From DATLLN01 sp963809205 (GTDB taxonomy: Bacteria; Actinomycetota; Thermoleophilia; Gaiellales; JAICJC01): a stretch of DNA of 64,000 nucleotides. The DNA lies in contig CAWEIS010000001.1 in the NCBI GenBank assembly GCA_963809205.1, positions 124,001 through 188,000 of the forward strand, given 5' to 3'. Shown here one piece after another: positions 8,887-16,863 of this stretch (the stretch's first letter is position 1; each line of letters begins with the position of its first letter). The translations under genes were made by a program, and so were the position numbers. The notes below the pieces were generated by a model. It saw nothing but the letters and a program-made list of their open reading frames with translations. It searched no databases and had not been told where the DNA came from.

Positions 8887-9929
8887 GGACGCTGGTCGCG
8901 CTCGGCCCCGGCGATCCCGCCCTGGTGCCGCTCGCGTCCTGGCGTGTGCTCGAGACGGCGGGGCCGGTCGCGGTGCCGGACGGCGAGCCGCTGGCGGCCT
9001 GGCTGGGCGAGCACGGCATCGAGCTGGCCGTCGCCTCGCCCGTGATCGCCGCCTCGGGCGAGCGCCTGCTCGCGCTGCTCCGCGAGGAGCGCTGGGATGC
9101 CACGGTGCCCGAGGGCGACGCGCTGCGGGCGCTGGTCGTGTCCGATGCCCTCACCCGGCTCTGGCACCTGACCGGGCGGCTGCGGCGCGACTGTCCCTGG
9201 GACCGCGAGCAGACCGCGCGGACGATCGTGCCCCACACGCTTGAGGAGGCGTACGAGGTGGCCGACGCCGCCGGCCGTGACGACCCGGCGAAGCTGCTCG
9301 ACGAGCTGGGTGACCTGCTGTTCCAGACGTACTTCCTCGCGCTGCTGTTGTCGGAGCAGAGCGAGGGCGATTTGGCCGATGTCGCCGAGGGCATCACCGT
9401 CAAGCTGATCCGTCGCCACCCACATGTCTTCGGCGGCACCGATGCGGAGACTGCCGGCGATGTCCGGCAGAAATGGGAGCAGATCAAGGCCGACCAGGAG
9501 GGTCGCGAGGGGATCTTCCACGACATCCCGCCGGTGCTGCCGGGCACGCTCTACGCGCGAAAGGTGCAGCGTCGGGCGTCGGCGGTGGGGTTCGACTGGC
9601 ACGCCTGGGACGGCGCATGGGGCGATCTCCAGGACGAGCTCAGGGAGCTGCGGGAGGCCCTCGACGAGGCGCCGGAGCGGGCGGCCGAGCACCAGCCGGA
9701 CGCGCACGTGGTGCACGAGCTGGGCGACCTGCTGTTCGCCGCGATCAACGTCGCCCGGCTGGCCGGCGTCGACCCGGAGCTCGCCCTCCGCGCCGCCGCC
9801 GACCGGTTCCGCGGACGGGTCGACGGCGCGGCTGACCTCGCGGCTGAGGCCGGGGTAGAGTTTGCGGCACTGTCGCTCGAGGAGCAGGATGCCTGGTACC
9901 GCAGAGCCAAGGCGAGGTCCGGAGACTGA
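8883..9929 (+). CDS. mazG: MazG nucleoside triphosphate pyrophosphohydrolase
   Basis: House-cleaning NTP pyrophosphatase. 348 residues from GTG 8883, which overlaps the previous TGA as GTGA. The first MazG domain has WDREQT, the EExxE metal motif in LEEAYEVAD and the partner motif LDELGDLLFQ; a second MazG-like half follows (ELRELREALDE, HELGDLLFAAIN). The first ~90 residues begin with LVALGPGDP, the entry motif of the tetrapyrrole methylase domain fused to MazG in YabN-type proteins, but are far too short to be an active methylase. The 3' end overlaps the next kinase gene by 41 nt. Confidence 0.92.
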   Translation: MRTLVALGPGDPALVPLASWRVLETAGPVAVPDGEPLAAWLGEHGIELAVASPVIAASGERLLALLREERWDATVPEGDALRALVVSDALTRLWHLTGRLRRDCPWDREQTARTIVPHTLEEAYEVADAAGRDDPAKLLDELGDLLFQTYFLALLLSEQSEGDLADVAEGITVKLIRRHPHVFGGTDAETAGDVRQKWEQIKADQEGREGIFHDIPPVLPGTLYARKVQRRASAVGFDWHAWDGAWGDLQDELRELREALDEAPERAAEHQPDAHVVHELGDLLFAAINVARLAGVDPELALRAAADRFRGRVDGAADLAAEAGVEFAALSLEEQDAWYRRAKARSGD

Positions 9930-11439
9930 GCGCGACGAGGCCGGGCTCCTCGACGTCCTGCTGGAGTACGTCCGCGAGACGCTGCGCGCCGATCACGCCT
10001 GCCTGTCCGAGTCGACCAGCATCAGCGGCCCGATCGCGGTGATCGCCGCCGCCGGGCGGCTGCAGCACCCCGAGCTGTGGCCCGGCCTGGGCGTGATGGA
10101 CGAGGTCGAGTACGGCTACGACGGGTCGGACGAGCAGGCGGCCAACGACATCGTCGGCGTGTACCGCCGCGGCGACCCCGCGACCCCGGGTGTGAGCGCG
10201 TTCCTCGAGCGGATCGGCGCGGCGTTCGACATCACCATCCGCGTCTTCGAGGCGGACAACCGGCTGTTCATGCTCGAGCTGTACTTCTGCGACCCCGAGC
10301 AGCCGTTCGGGCCCGAGCAGGTGGAGGAGGCGACTCGGCTGGCGCCGATGCTGGCGGCGGTGTTCACCCGCGACCGGCTGACCCGCGAGCTGTCGGCGGC
10401 CGAGCAGCGGTACCGGGCGCTGGTCGAGCAGATCCCGGCGTTCCCGTACGTGCTCGACGAGCACGAGCAGGTCACCTTCCACGTCGGCCGGCTGAGCGTG
10501 ATGATGGGCGTGCCCGACGACCAGCCGTTCGGCTGGGCCGGCTGGGCGGCGGCGATCCATCCCGACGACCGCGGCCGGGTGGTCGCCGCCGCGCGGCGCC
10601 ACCTCACCACCGGCCAGCCGTTCGATGTCGAATACCGCGTCGTCCTGCCGGACGACAGCCTGATGTGGTTTCACGACCGGGCGACGCTGGTGTCGGATCT
10701 GGAGGGCAGGCGCTCGCTCGGTGTGATGTTCGACATCACCGAGCGGCGGCTGGCGGAGGAGGCGCTCCGCGAGTCCGAGCGCCAGCGGTTCCTGGTGCTC
10801 GAGGAGATGCTGCGCGCCGAATCGGACGCGCGATCGCAGATCGCCGCCGACCTGCACGACGACACGATCCAGGTGATGACCGCCTCGATGCTGGGCATCG
10901 AGCGGGTGCTGAAGGCGCTCGAGCGGGGCGAGCCGGAGCACATGCGCGAGGTGCTCGAGTCGGCGCGCGAGACGATGGGCGCGGCGATCGAGCGGGCGCG
11001 GCGGATGACCTTCGACCTGCGGCCGCCGCTGCTGGCAACGCAGGGGCTGGCGGCCGCCGTCACGGAGCTGGCCCAGGTCGCCGCCGCCGAGGCGGGCTTC
11101 GAGGTGCACCTCGACCTGCGCGTCGTCCGCCACTCGCTGGGGATCGAAGACCTCGCCTACAGGACGGTCAAGGAGGCGCTGGCCAACACCCGCAAGCACG
11201 CCGGCGCATCGCACGTCGGGATCCGGCTGTGGGACGCCGAGGGTGCGTTGTCCGGCGAGATCTCGGACGACGGCGTCGGGTTCGACGTCGGCCGAGCGCT
11301 CGACCGCCGGGCGATGCGCCTGCACATGGGGCTGGACACGATGCGCGAGCGGCTGGCGCTGGTCGGCGGGTCGCTGGACATCGCCTCGGCGCCGGGCAGC
11401 GGGTCGGTCATCGGCTTCACGATCCCATCGGCCGCCTGA
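9889..11439 (+). CDS. GAF-PAS histidine kinase, NarL/DesK type
   Basis: Cytoplasmic sensor kinase, 516 residues, with no membrane segment. The ATG at 9889 has GGAG just upstream, inside the end of mazG. A GAF-like region (about 10-165) is followed by a PAS domain (about 170-290, ending FDITERRLAEE), a HisKA_3 dimerisation helix with phospho-acceptor His323 in ADLHDDTIQ, and a HATPase domain with the N box ALANTRKHA, DDGVGFD and the lid HMGLDTMRER. No response regulator is adjacent, so it is an orphan kinase; the nearest NarL regulator in view is at 50.7 kb. The signal is unknown. Confidence 0.88.
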   Translation: MPGTAEPRRGPETERDEAGLLDVLLEYVRETLRADHACLSESTSISGPIAVIAAAGRLQHPELWPGLGVMDEVEYGYDGSDEQAANDIVGVYRRGDPATPGVSAFLERIGAAFDITIRVFEADNRLFMLELYFCDPEQPFGPEQVEEATRLAPMLAAVFTRDRLTRELSAAEQRYRALVEQIPAFPYVLDEHEQVTFHVGRLSVMMGVPDDQPFGWAGWAAAIHPDDRGRVVAAARRHLTTGQPFDVEYRVVLPDDSLMWFHDRATLVSDLEGRRSLGVMFDITERRLAEEALRESERQRFLVLEEMLRAESDARSQIAADLHDDTIQVMTASMLGIERVLKALERGEPEHMREVLESARETMGAAIERARRMTFDLRPPLLATQGLAAAVTELAQVAAAEAGFEVHLDLRVVRHSLGIEDLAYRTVKEALANTRKHAGASHVGIRLWDAEGALSGEISDDGVGFDVGRALDRRAMRLHMGLDTMRERLALVGGSLDIASAPGSGSVIGFTIPSAA

Positions 11440-11476
11440 CCCCGGGCCGACCCTCCCCCGATATCATCCGGCCGCG

Positions 11477-12772
11477 ATGAGCGAGATCATCTCCGTCCAC
11501 GCGCGCCAGATCCTCGACTCGCGCGGCAACCCCACGGTGGAGGCCGAGGTGATCCTCGACTCCGGGGCCACCGGCCGCGCGGCGGTGCCGTCGGGCGCCT
11601 CGACCGGGGCCTTCGAGGCGGTCGAGCTGCGCGACGGCGACGGCTCGCGCTACGGCGGCAAGGGCGTCGACCAGGCGGTTGAGCACGTCCGGATCACCCT
11701 GGCCGGAGCCCTGACCGGCGTCGACGCGCTCGACCAGCGCGCGATCGACGCCGCGATGATCGAGCTCGACGGCACACCGAACAAGTCCTCGCTGGGCGCG
11801 AACGCGATCCTCGGCGTCTCGCTGGCCGTCGCCCGCGCGGCCGCCGACGAGAGCGGGCTGTCCCTCTATCGCTACGTCGGAGGCACGGACGCACACGTCC
11901 TGCCGGTGCCGATGATGAACGTCATCAACGGCGGCGCCCACGCGGACAACAACATCGACCTGCAGGAGTTCATGCTCGTCCCGCTGGGCGCGGAGTCTTT
12001 CGCCGAGGGGCTGCGGATCGGCGCCGAGACCTTCCACGCCCTGAAGGGCCTGCTCAAGGAGCGCGGCCTGGTCACCGCCGTCGGCGACGAGGGCGGGTTC
12101 GCGCCCGACCTGGCGTCGAACGAGGAGGCGATCACCGCGATCCTCGAGGCCGCCGACCGCGCCGGCCACCGCGACGACATCGCGATCGCGATCGACGCCG
12201 CGTCGACCGAGGTGTATGCCGACGGCCGCTACCGGCTGGCCGGCGAGGGCCGCGAGCTATCGACCGCCGAGATGGTGGACTACCTGGCCGAGTTGTGCGA
12301 CCGCCACCCGATCGTCTCCATCGAGGACGGGCTGGCCGAGGACGACTGGGAAGGCTGGCAGCTGCTGACCGAGCGGCTGGGCGGCAGCGTGCAGCTGGTC
12401 GGCGACGACCTGTTCGTGACCAACGTCGAGCGGCTGCAGCGGGGCATCGACTCCGGCGCGGCCAACTCGATCCTGGTCAAGGTGAACCAGATCGGCACGC
12501 TGTCCGAGACGCTCGACGCGGTCAGGCTGGCGCACCGCTCGGGCTACACGGCGGTGATGTCGCACCGCTCCGGCGAGACCGAGGACACGACGATCGCCGA
12601 CCTGGCCGTCGCGACAAACTGCGGCCAGATCAAGACGGGCGCGCCGTCGCGGTCGGACAGGGTCGCCAAGTACAACCAGCTCCTGCGGATCGAGGAGGAG
12701 CTGGGCGCCGCCGCGCGCTACCCGGGCCGGCGGGCGTTCGCCCGGCTGGCTCCGGCGAGCGCCGACCGGTGA
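11477..12772 (+). CDS. eno: Enolase
   Basis: Interconverts 2-phosphoglycerate and phosphoenolpyruvate in glycolysis. 431 residues, normal length. Seen: SRGNPTVEAEV near the N-terminus, the signature NQIGTLSETLDAV with the catalytic lysine before it (SILVKV), magnesium ligands in IDAAS, IEDGL and GDDLFVTN, and the MSHRSGETEDT loop. Its TGA overlaps the GTG of pyruvate kinase (GTGA), so the last two steps of glycolysis are translationally coupled. Confidence 0.97.
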   Translation: MSEIISVHARQILDSRGNPTVEAEVILDSGATGRAAVPSGASTGAFEAVELRDGDGSRYGGKGVDQAVEHVRITLAGALTGVDALDQRAIDAAMIELDGTPNKSSLGANAILGVSLAVARAAADESGLSLYRYVGGTDAHVLPVPMMNVINGGAHADNNIDLQEFMLVPLGAESFAEGLRIGAETFHALKGLLKERGLVTAVGDEGGFAPDLASNEEAITAILEAADRAGHRDDIAIAIDAASTEVYADGRYRLAGEGRELSTAEMVDYLAELCDRHPIVSIEDGLAEDDWEGWQLLTERLGGSVQLVGDDLFVTNVERLQRGIDSGAANSILVKVNQIGTLSETLDAVRLAHRSGYTAVMSHRSGETEDTTIADLAVATNCGQIKTGAPSRSDRVAKYNQLLRIEEELGAAARYPGRRAFARLAPASADR

Positions 12773-14181
12773 GCCCGACCGCGGCCCGGCGAACGAAGAT
12801 CGTCTGCACCATCGGGCCGGCCTCGTCCGACCCGCGGTTCGTCGAAGGGCTGGCGTTCGCCGGCATGGATGCCGCGCGCCTGAACTTCTCGCACGGCGGG
12901 CACGACGACCACCTGCAGCGCCTGCACGCCGTGCGCCGCGCCCAGGACGTGGTCGGCCGGCCGCTGGCCGTGATCGCCGATCTGCAGGGGCCGAAGATCC
13001 GGGTCGGCGTGCTGGCCGATCCACGCTCGGTCAACCCCGGCGACGTGGTCGTGCTGGCCGCCGCCGGCGAGGGCGCTCCGGGCGACCTCGAGCTGACGTT
13101 TCCCGGGCTGGCATCGATCGTGCGCGAGGGGTCCGAGATCCTGATCGACGACGGCCTCGTCCGGCTGCGTGTGTCCGAGACGGGCAACGGCCGGGTGACG
13201 TGCCGCACCGAGGTGGGCGGCGTGATCTCGTCGAGCAAGGGCGTCAATCTTCCCGGGACGCCGCTGCCGATTCCGTCGCTGACGTCCAAGGACGTCGAGG
13301 ATCTCGCATTCGCGCTGGCCAACGGCGCGGACTACGTGGCGCTGTCGTTCGTCCGCAAGCCGGACGACCTGCACGACCTGCGGGAGCGGATCGCCGCCGC
13401 CGGCTCGGACGCGCGGATCATCGCCAAGATCGAGAAGGCCGAGGCGCTCGAGCACCTGGACGAGGTGGTGGAGGCCAGCGACGCGGTGATGGTGGCGCGC
13501 GGTGACCTGGGGGTCGAGATCGGCGCCGCCGACGTGCCGCTGGTGCAGAAGCTGGTGATCCGCGCCGCACGGGACGCCGGCCGTACGGTGATCACAGCGA
13601 CCCAGATGCTGGAGTCGATGATCCGCCAGCCCGAGCCGACGCGGGCGGAGGCGTCCGACGTCGCGAACGCGGTGCTCGACGGGACGTCCGCGCTCATGTT
13701 GTCCGGTGAGACTGCGGTCGGCCGCTACCCGATGGAGGCGGTGGCGATGATGAACCGGATCGCCCGCGCAGTCGAGCCGTCGCTCACCTACCACGATCCC
13801 GGCCGGCGGCGCGAGGGCGAGATGTCGGCGATCATCGCCCACGCTGCGTGCGACATCGCCGAGGAGCTGGACGCGCCGGTGATCGCCGTGCCGACCCAGT
13901 CCGGTTCGACCGCGCGGCAGGTGTCACGGTTTCGGCCGAGGCGGCCGATCGTCGCGGCGTCGCCCCGCCAGCACGTGCTGCAGCAGCTCGCGCTGGAGTG
14001 GGGCGTGGTGCCTGTCGTCCGTGACGACGCGGACTCGATCGAGGATCTGTGGCGGCGCGTGGCGGAGGCGGTGCGCGACAGCGGTCTGGCCGACCCCGGC
14101 GACCGCATCGTGCTGACCGGCGGCACGATCATCAACGAGCCCGGCACCACCAACCACATCATGGTGCACACGCTCGAGTAG
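12769..14181 (+). CDS. pyk: Pyruvate kinase
   Basis: Converts phosphoenolpyruvate and ADP to pyruvate and ATP. 470 residues from GTG 12769, overlapping the enolase stop. Motifs: TKIVCTIGPASS at the N-terminus, RLNFSHG, the catalytic IIAKIEKAEAL, VMVARGDLGVEIG, and TATQMLESMI. The C-terminal allosteric domain is present (VIAVPTQSGSTARQVSRFRP). All catalytic elements appear intact. Confidence 0.97.
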   Translation: MSPTAARRTKIVCTIGPASSDPRFVEGLAFAGMDAARLNFSHGGHDDHLQRLHAVRRAQDVVGRPLAVIADLQGPKIRVGVLADPRSVNPGDVVVLAAAGEGAPGDLELTFPGLASIVREGSEILIDDGLVRLRVSETGNGRVTCRTEVGGVISSSKGVNLPGTPLPIPSLTSKDVEDLAFALANGADYVALSFVRKPDDLHDLRERIAAAGSDARIIAKIEKAEALEHLDEVVEASDAVMVARGDLGVEIGAADVPLVQKLVIRAARDAGRTVITATQMLESMIRQPEPTRAEASDVANAVLDGTSALMLSGETAVGRYPMEAVAMMNRIARAVEPSLTYHDPGRRREGEMSAIIAHAACDIAEELDAPVIAVPTQSGSTARQVSRFRPRRPIVAASPRQHVLQQLALEWGVVPVVRDDADSIEDLWRRVAEAVRDSGLADPGDRIVLTGGTIINEPGTTNHIMVHTLE

Positions 14182-14213
14182 GAGATCGCGCGCCTCCGGC
14201 GAACGTGGCCGGA

Positions 14214-14537
14214 ATGGCCGTGGCCCGAGTCGCTCCCGACGCCCGCCGCACCCTACCGGTGCGGCGCCTGGTGATGCTGATCGTGCTGGCCGTGGTGGCG
14301 GCGCTGTACGTGGCGCCGGTGCAGAAGTACCTGCGGGTGCAGCGCGAGCTCAGCCATCAGCGGCAGGCGCTGACGGACGCCCAGCGCATGCACGACGGCC
14401 TGCTCCACCAGCGCGAGGCGCTGGAGACGGATACGAGGATCATCACGCTGGCCCGCGAATGCGGCTGGATCTTCCCCGGCGAGCAGCCGCTGGTGATCCA
14501 GGGGCTGCCCCCGGGCACCACCTCGCACTGTCGCTAA
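14214..14537 (+). CDS. FtsB/DivIC-like septum formation protein
   Basis: Small bitopic division protein. 107 residues: a short cytoplasmic basic segment, one membrane helix (LVMLIVLAVVAALYVAPV, about 25-42), then a coiled coil (VQRELSHQRQALTDAQRMHDG) and a compact C-terminal part with ARECGWIFPGEQ. This is the layout of FtsB/DivIC, which bridges FtsL and FtsQ in the divisome. The position between pyk and DUF501 matches actinobacterial eno-ftsB-DUF501 loci. A GTG at 14205 is an alternative start three codons earlier. Confidence 0.82.
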   Translation: MAVARVAPDARRTLPVRRLVMLIVLAVVAALYVAPVQKYLRVQRELSHQRQALTDAQRMHDGLLHQREALETDTRIITLARECGWIFPGEQPLVIQGLPPGTTSHCR

Positions 14538-14561
14538 CCTGCCGGGATCGACGACCTCGCG

Positions 14562-15032
14562 GTGATCGAGCGGCAGCTCGGCCGGGCGCCCAGGGGCGTG
14601 ACCGGCGTCGCCGCGCGCTGCCCGTTCGGCCGTCCGGCGGTGACCGCGCAGGTCGCCTATCTGGAGAGCGGCGAGCCCTTTCCGACGACCTACTACCTGA
14701 CCTGCCCGCACGCGGTGGCGCGGGTGTCGGCGCTGGAGAGCGACGGGGGCGTCGAGCGGTGGGAGGCGCGGGCGGCGGCCGATCCGGTGCTGCGGCGATC
14801 GCTGTGTTCGGTCGCGCTCCGGCAGGCGAGCCTGCGGCAGCCGGCCGAGCGGATGCTGGACGGCGGTGCGAGCCTCGGGCTGGGCGTCGGCGGTACGGCG
14901 CACGAAGGCGCGCTCAAGTGCCTGCACGCGCACGTCGCCTTCGCGCTGGCGGAGCCGGGCTACCTGCTGGGCGAGCGGATCGCGGAGGAGGCGGCGCCGC
15001 TGTTCCCGGACGGAGCGTGCTGCACGCCGTGA
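14562..15032 (+). CDS. DUF501 domain protein
   Basis: Conserved actinobacterial protein of unknown function. 156 residues from GTG 14562. The DUF501 hallmarks are visible: ERQLGRAPRGV, RCPFGRPAV, PFPTTYYLTCP, SRLE-like ARVSALES, and GVGGTAHEGALKCLHAHVAF, with conserved Cys and His residues suggesting metal binding. No membrane segment. It almost always lies next to ftsB and enolase, as here, hinting at a cell-envelope or division role, but no activity is known. Confidence 0.82.
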   Translation: MIERQLGRAPRGVTGVAARCPFGRPAVTAQVAYLESGEPFPTTYYLTCPHAVARVSALESDGGVERWEARAAADPVLRRSLCSVALRQASLRQPAERMLDGGASLGLGVGGTAHEGALKCLHAHVAFALAEPGYLLGERIAEEAAPLFPDGACCTP

Positions 15033-15346
15033 GCGCCGCCCGGGTCGAGGTGGCGATGATCGAGTGGGACGACGGCCGGCGGCGCTTCCAGGAGCTGGCG
15101 GACTCGCTGATCGCGCCGCGGGAGTGGGTGCTGCGCCGCGTGGTCGAGGAGATCACCGACGAGGTGCAGCGCCGCATGGGCGCGACCTTCACCCTCGCTC
15201 AGCTGACCGACCTGTACGACGCCAGCGAGCCCTGGTGCCGGGAGGTCGCGCAGCGCACGACCGACCAGGTCTGGGCGCACGACCTCTCGGTCGTGCAGGC
15301 GGCCGCGTTCGCTCGCTACGCCCGCAACGCGACCGACTACCGCTAG
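15029..15346 (+). CDS. Small conserved hypothetical protein
   Basis: Not recognised. 105 residues from GTG 15029 (GTGA overlap with DUF501) or 96 from ATG 15056, which has GAGG at a short distance. It is soluble and helical, opening with EWDDGRRRFQEL and including VEEITDEVQRRMG and DLYDASEPWCREVAQR. Coupled to the DUF501 gene, so probably expressed with it. A possible accessory protein; no motif assigns a function. Confidence 0.65.
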   Translation: MSAARVEVAMIEWDDGRRRFQELADSLIAPREWVLRRVVEEITDEVQRRMGATFTLAQLTDLYDASEPWCREVAQRTTDQVWAHDLSVVQAAAFARYARNATDYR

Positions 15347-15356
15347 AGAGGGGGCG

Positions 15357-15905
15357 TCAGTCGCGGTCGTCGGGGCGGATGACGATCTGGTCGGCCTCGA
15401 CGCGCACGACCACGCCGCGGCGACCGGCCCAGTGCTCCGCGAACAGCGTGTCGTCGCGGACGGCGCCGTCCATCCAGAAGCCGTAGCCCTCGTCGTCGCC
15501 ATGGTCGAGCACCGCCTCGAAGGTGTGCGCCGCGCCCGCGCCGCGCTTGCTCCGCCCGCGACCGCCCCGCCTGCGCCGGCGACGCGGCTCGCCGTCACCG
15601 TCCTCCGGCTCGGCTGCGGGCTCGGGTGTCGCCTCCGGCTCGGGCTTGCGCGACCGGCGCCGGCGCTTCGGCTTCTCGGGCACCGGCTCCTCGGCGTCCG
15701 CCGGGAGCACCGGCGGCGGGACGTTCTCGCCGGTCGTCTCCCCGACCATGTCGCGTCGCAGGATGCCGTTCTCGGAGCGAAACGACGCGATGCTTGACGG
15801 CGTCGAGTTCAGCGTGTGGGCGATCCAGACGTCCGTGTAGCCCTGGGCGACCCACTCACGGATCTCCGACAGGTACGGCTTCAGGGTCGCGCGTTGGGCG
15901 GGCAT
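15357..15905 (-). CDS. Hypothetical protein with basic low-complexity linker
   Basis: 182 residues. The N-terminus (about 1-55; YLSEIREWVAQGYTDVWIAHTLN) looks like a helix-turn-helix, followed by a linker of Pro/Glu/Lys/Arg with strong basic runs (KRRRRSRK, RRRRRRGGRGRSKRG), then an ~55-residue C-terminal domain rich in beta strands (GYGFWMDGAV, RGVVVRVEADQIVI). A nucleic-acid binding role is inferred from the HTH-like end and the basic linker. It lies 31 nt downstream of the membrane-protein gene on the same strand and converges on the DUF501 unit. Confidence 0.7.
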   Translation of the reverse strand: MPAQRATLKPYLSEIREWVAQGYTDVWIAHTLNSTPSSIASFRSENGILRRDMVGETTGENVPPPVLPADAEEPVPEKPKRRRRSRKPEPEATPEPAAEPEDGDGEPRRRRRRGGRGRSKRGAGAAHTFEAVLDHGDDEGYGFWMDGAVRDDTLFAEHWAGRRGVVVRVEADQIVIRPDDRD

Positions 15906-15936
15906 CGCCGCGGGAGTCTACCCGGGCCGCGCTCGG

Positions 15937-16446
15937 TCACGTCCGGGAGCCGCGCAGCGCCAGCACCGCCCCGGCCACCATCGCGACCGCCGCTGCCAGG
16001 CTGACCCAGATGCCCCACGATGTGTCCACCGACACCGAGATGAAGTTCTGCAGCGCGGTGAAGCCGAGCAGCCCGCTGACCTTCGTGTCCGGCGCGCTGG
16101 CGATCCGGTACCCGATGAACAGCACCGCCAGGATCCCGCAGACGCCGGACACGATCGACGCCGGCACGGGCAGCTCGGAGCTCGCCGAGAACAGCTCGAT
16201 GGCCAGCGCGCCGAGCCCGATCAGCGCGAACACGAACACCACCCGGGCGACGTTCGTCGCGTCCCAGCCGTTCACCGCCTCGGAGTGACCGGCGCCCGCG
16301 ATCTGCCAGTGGACGGTGTACCAGGCGAGGAACACGCTGATCGCCAGCACCGCCGATGCGATCGCCCCGAGCAGCACGCCGGCGGACGGCTCCGAGCGCC
16401 GCCCGGCGGGCGGCGAGTGGTCGGTCTGCGTCGGCTCCAGCGCCAT
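15937..16446 (-). CDS. Four-helix membrane protein
   Basis: Not recognised. 169 residues with four predicted membrane helices at about 23-46, 68-88, 93-114 and 140-162, and short polar loops including a conserved-looking AGAGHSEAVNGWD between helices 1 and 2. The N-terminal 20 residues are polar and proline-rich. This resembles the small four-helix families common in actinobacteria; no catalytic motif is visible. Followed by the basic-linker protein gene. Confidence 0.7.
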   Translation of the reverse strand: MALEPTQTDHSPPAGRRSEPSAGVLLGAIASAVLAISVFLAWYTVHWQIAGAGHSEAVNGWDATNVARVVFVFALIGLGALAIELFSASSELPVPASIVSGVCGILAVLFIGYRIASAPDTKVSGLLGFTALQNFISVSVDTSWGIWVSLAAAVAMVAGAVLALRGSRT

Positions 16447-16526
16447 CCGGAATCCTCCTCGTGCGCAGCGCCCATCTCATCCGCAATCCGTGACAAACCG
16501 GTCACCCCATGGGCGGCAAATATCAG

Positions 16527-16555
16527 TTGTTCGGCGGTCCGCCACCGGCTAGCCT
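16527..16555 (+). promoter_or_regulatory. Candidate sigma-70-type promoter for the zinc-ribbon gene
   Basis: TTGTTC (16527-16532) and TAGCCT (16550-16555) are separated by 17 nt, about 47 nt before the ATG at 16603. The spacer contains the short inverted repeat GGCGG/CCGCC. Inferred from spacing only. Confidence 0.35.
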
Positions 16556-16602
16556 ACAACCGTCCGAGGCTGACCGGGGAAGACCGGGAGCGAGGTCAAC
16601 AG

Positions 16603-16818
16603 ATGGGTCCGACGGCGAGCAAGCTCGAACAGACCGGTGAATCCGGCTGGGTGGCAGGTGCACGGGCCAAGGGTGAGTTCCGATGCCTGGATTGTGGCTA
16701 TGGGGTCACCGTCTACCGGGTACTCCCCAGTTGCCCGATGTGCAGGGGGTCATCGTGGGAGCGCGTGCCGTGGCGTCCGTACTCGCGGACGTACGCGGTC
16801 GGCGGCTCTCGCGGGTGA
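16603..16818 (+). CDS. Small zinc-ribbon (rubredoxin-like) protein
   Basis: 71 residues from ATG 16603 with GAGG 7 nt upstream. The core is CLDCGYGVTVY...LPSCPMC, two CxxC knuckles about 13 residues apart, a rubredoxin-like or zinc-ribbon arrangement. The C-terminus WERVPWRPYSR is aromatic and basic. It could bind iron or zinc; the first knuckle (CLDCGYG) is close to the rubrerythrin C-terminal domain. Isolated single gene with its own candidate promoter and a downstream hairpin. Confidence 0.75.
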   Translation: MGPTASKLEQTGESGWVAGARAKGEFRCLDCGYGVTVYRVLPSCPMCRGSSWERVPWRPYSRTYAVGGSRG

Positions 16819-16823
16819 TCCCG

Positions 16824-16846
16824 GCCGGGGTCTGATCGGCCCCGGC
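16824..16846 (+). terminator. Hairpin after the zinc-ribbon gene
   Basis: Arms GCCGGGG (16824-16830) and CCCCGGC (16840-16846) with a 9-nt loop, beginning 6 nt after the stop codon. No T run follows, which is common for high-GC actinobacterial terminators. Confidence 0.45.
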
Positions 16847-16863
16847 GCGTCTACACTCGGCCC

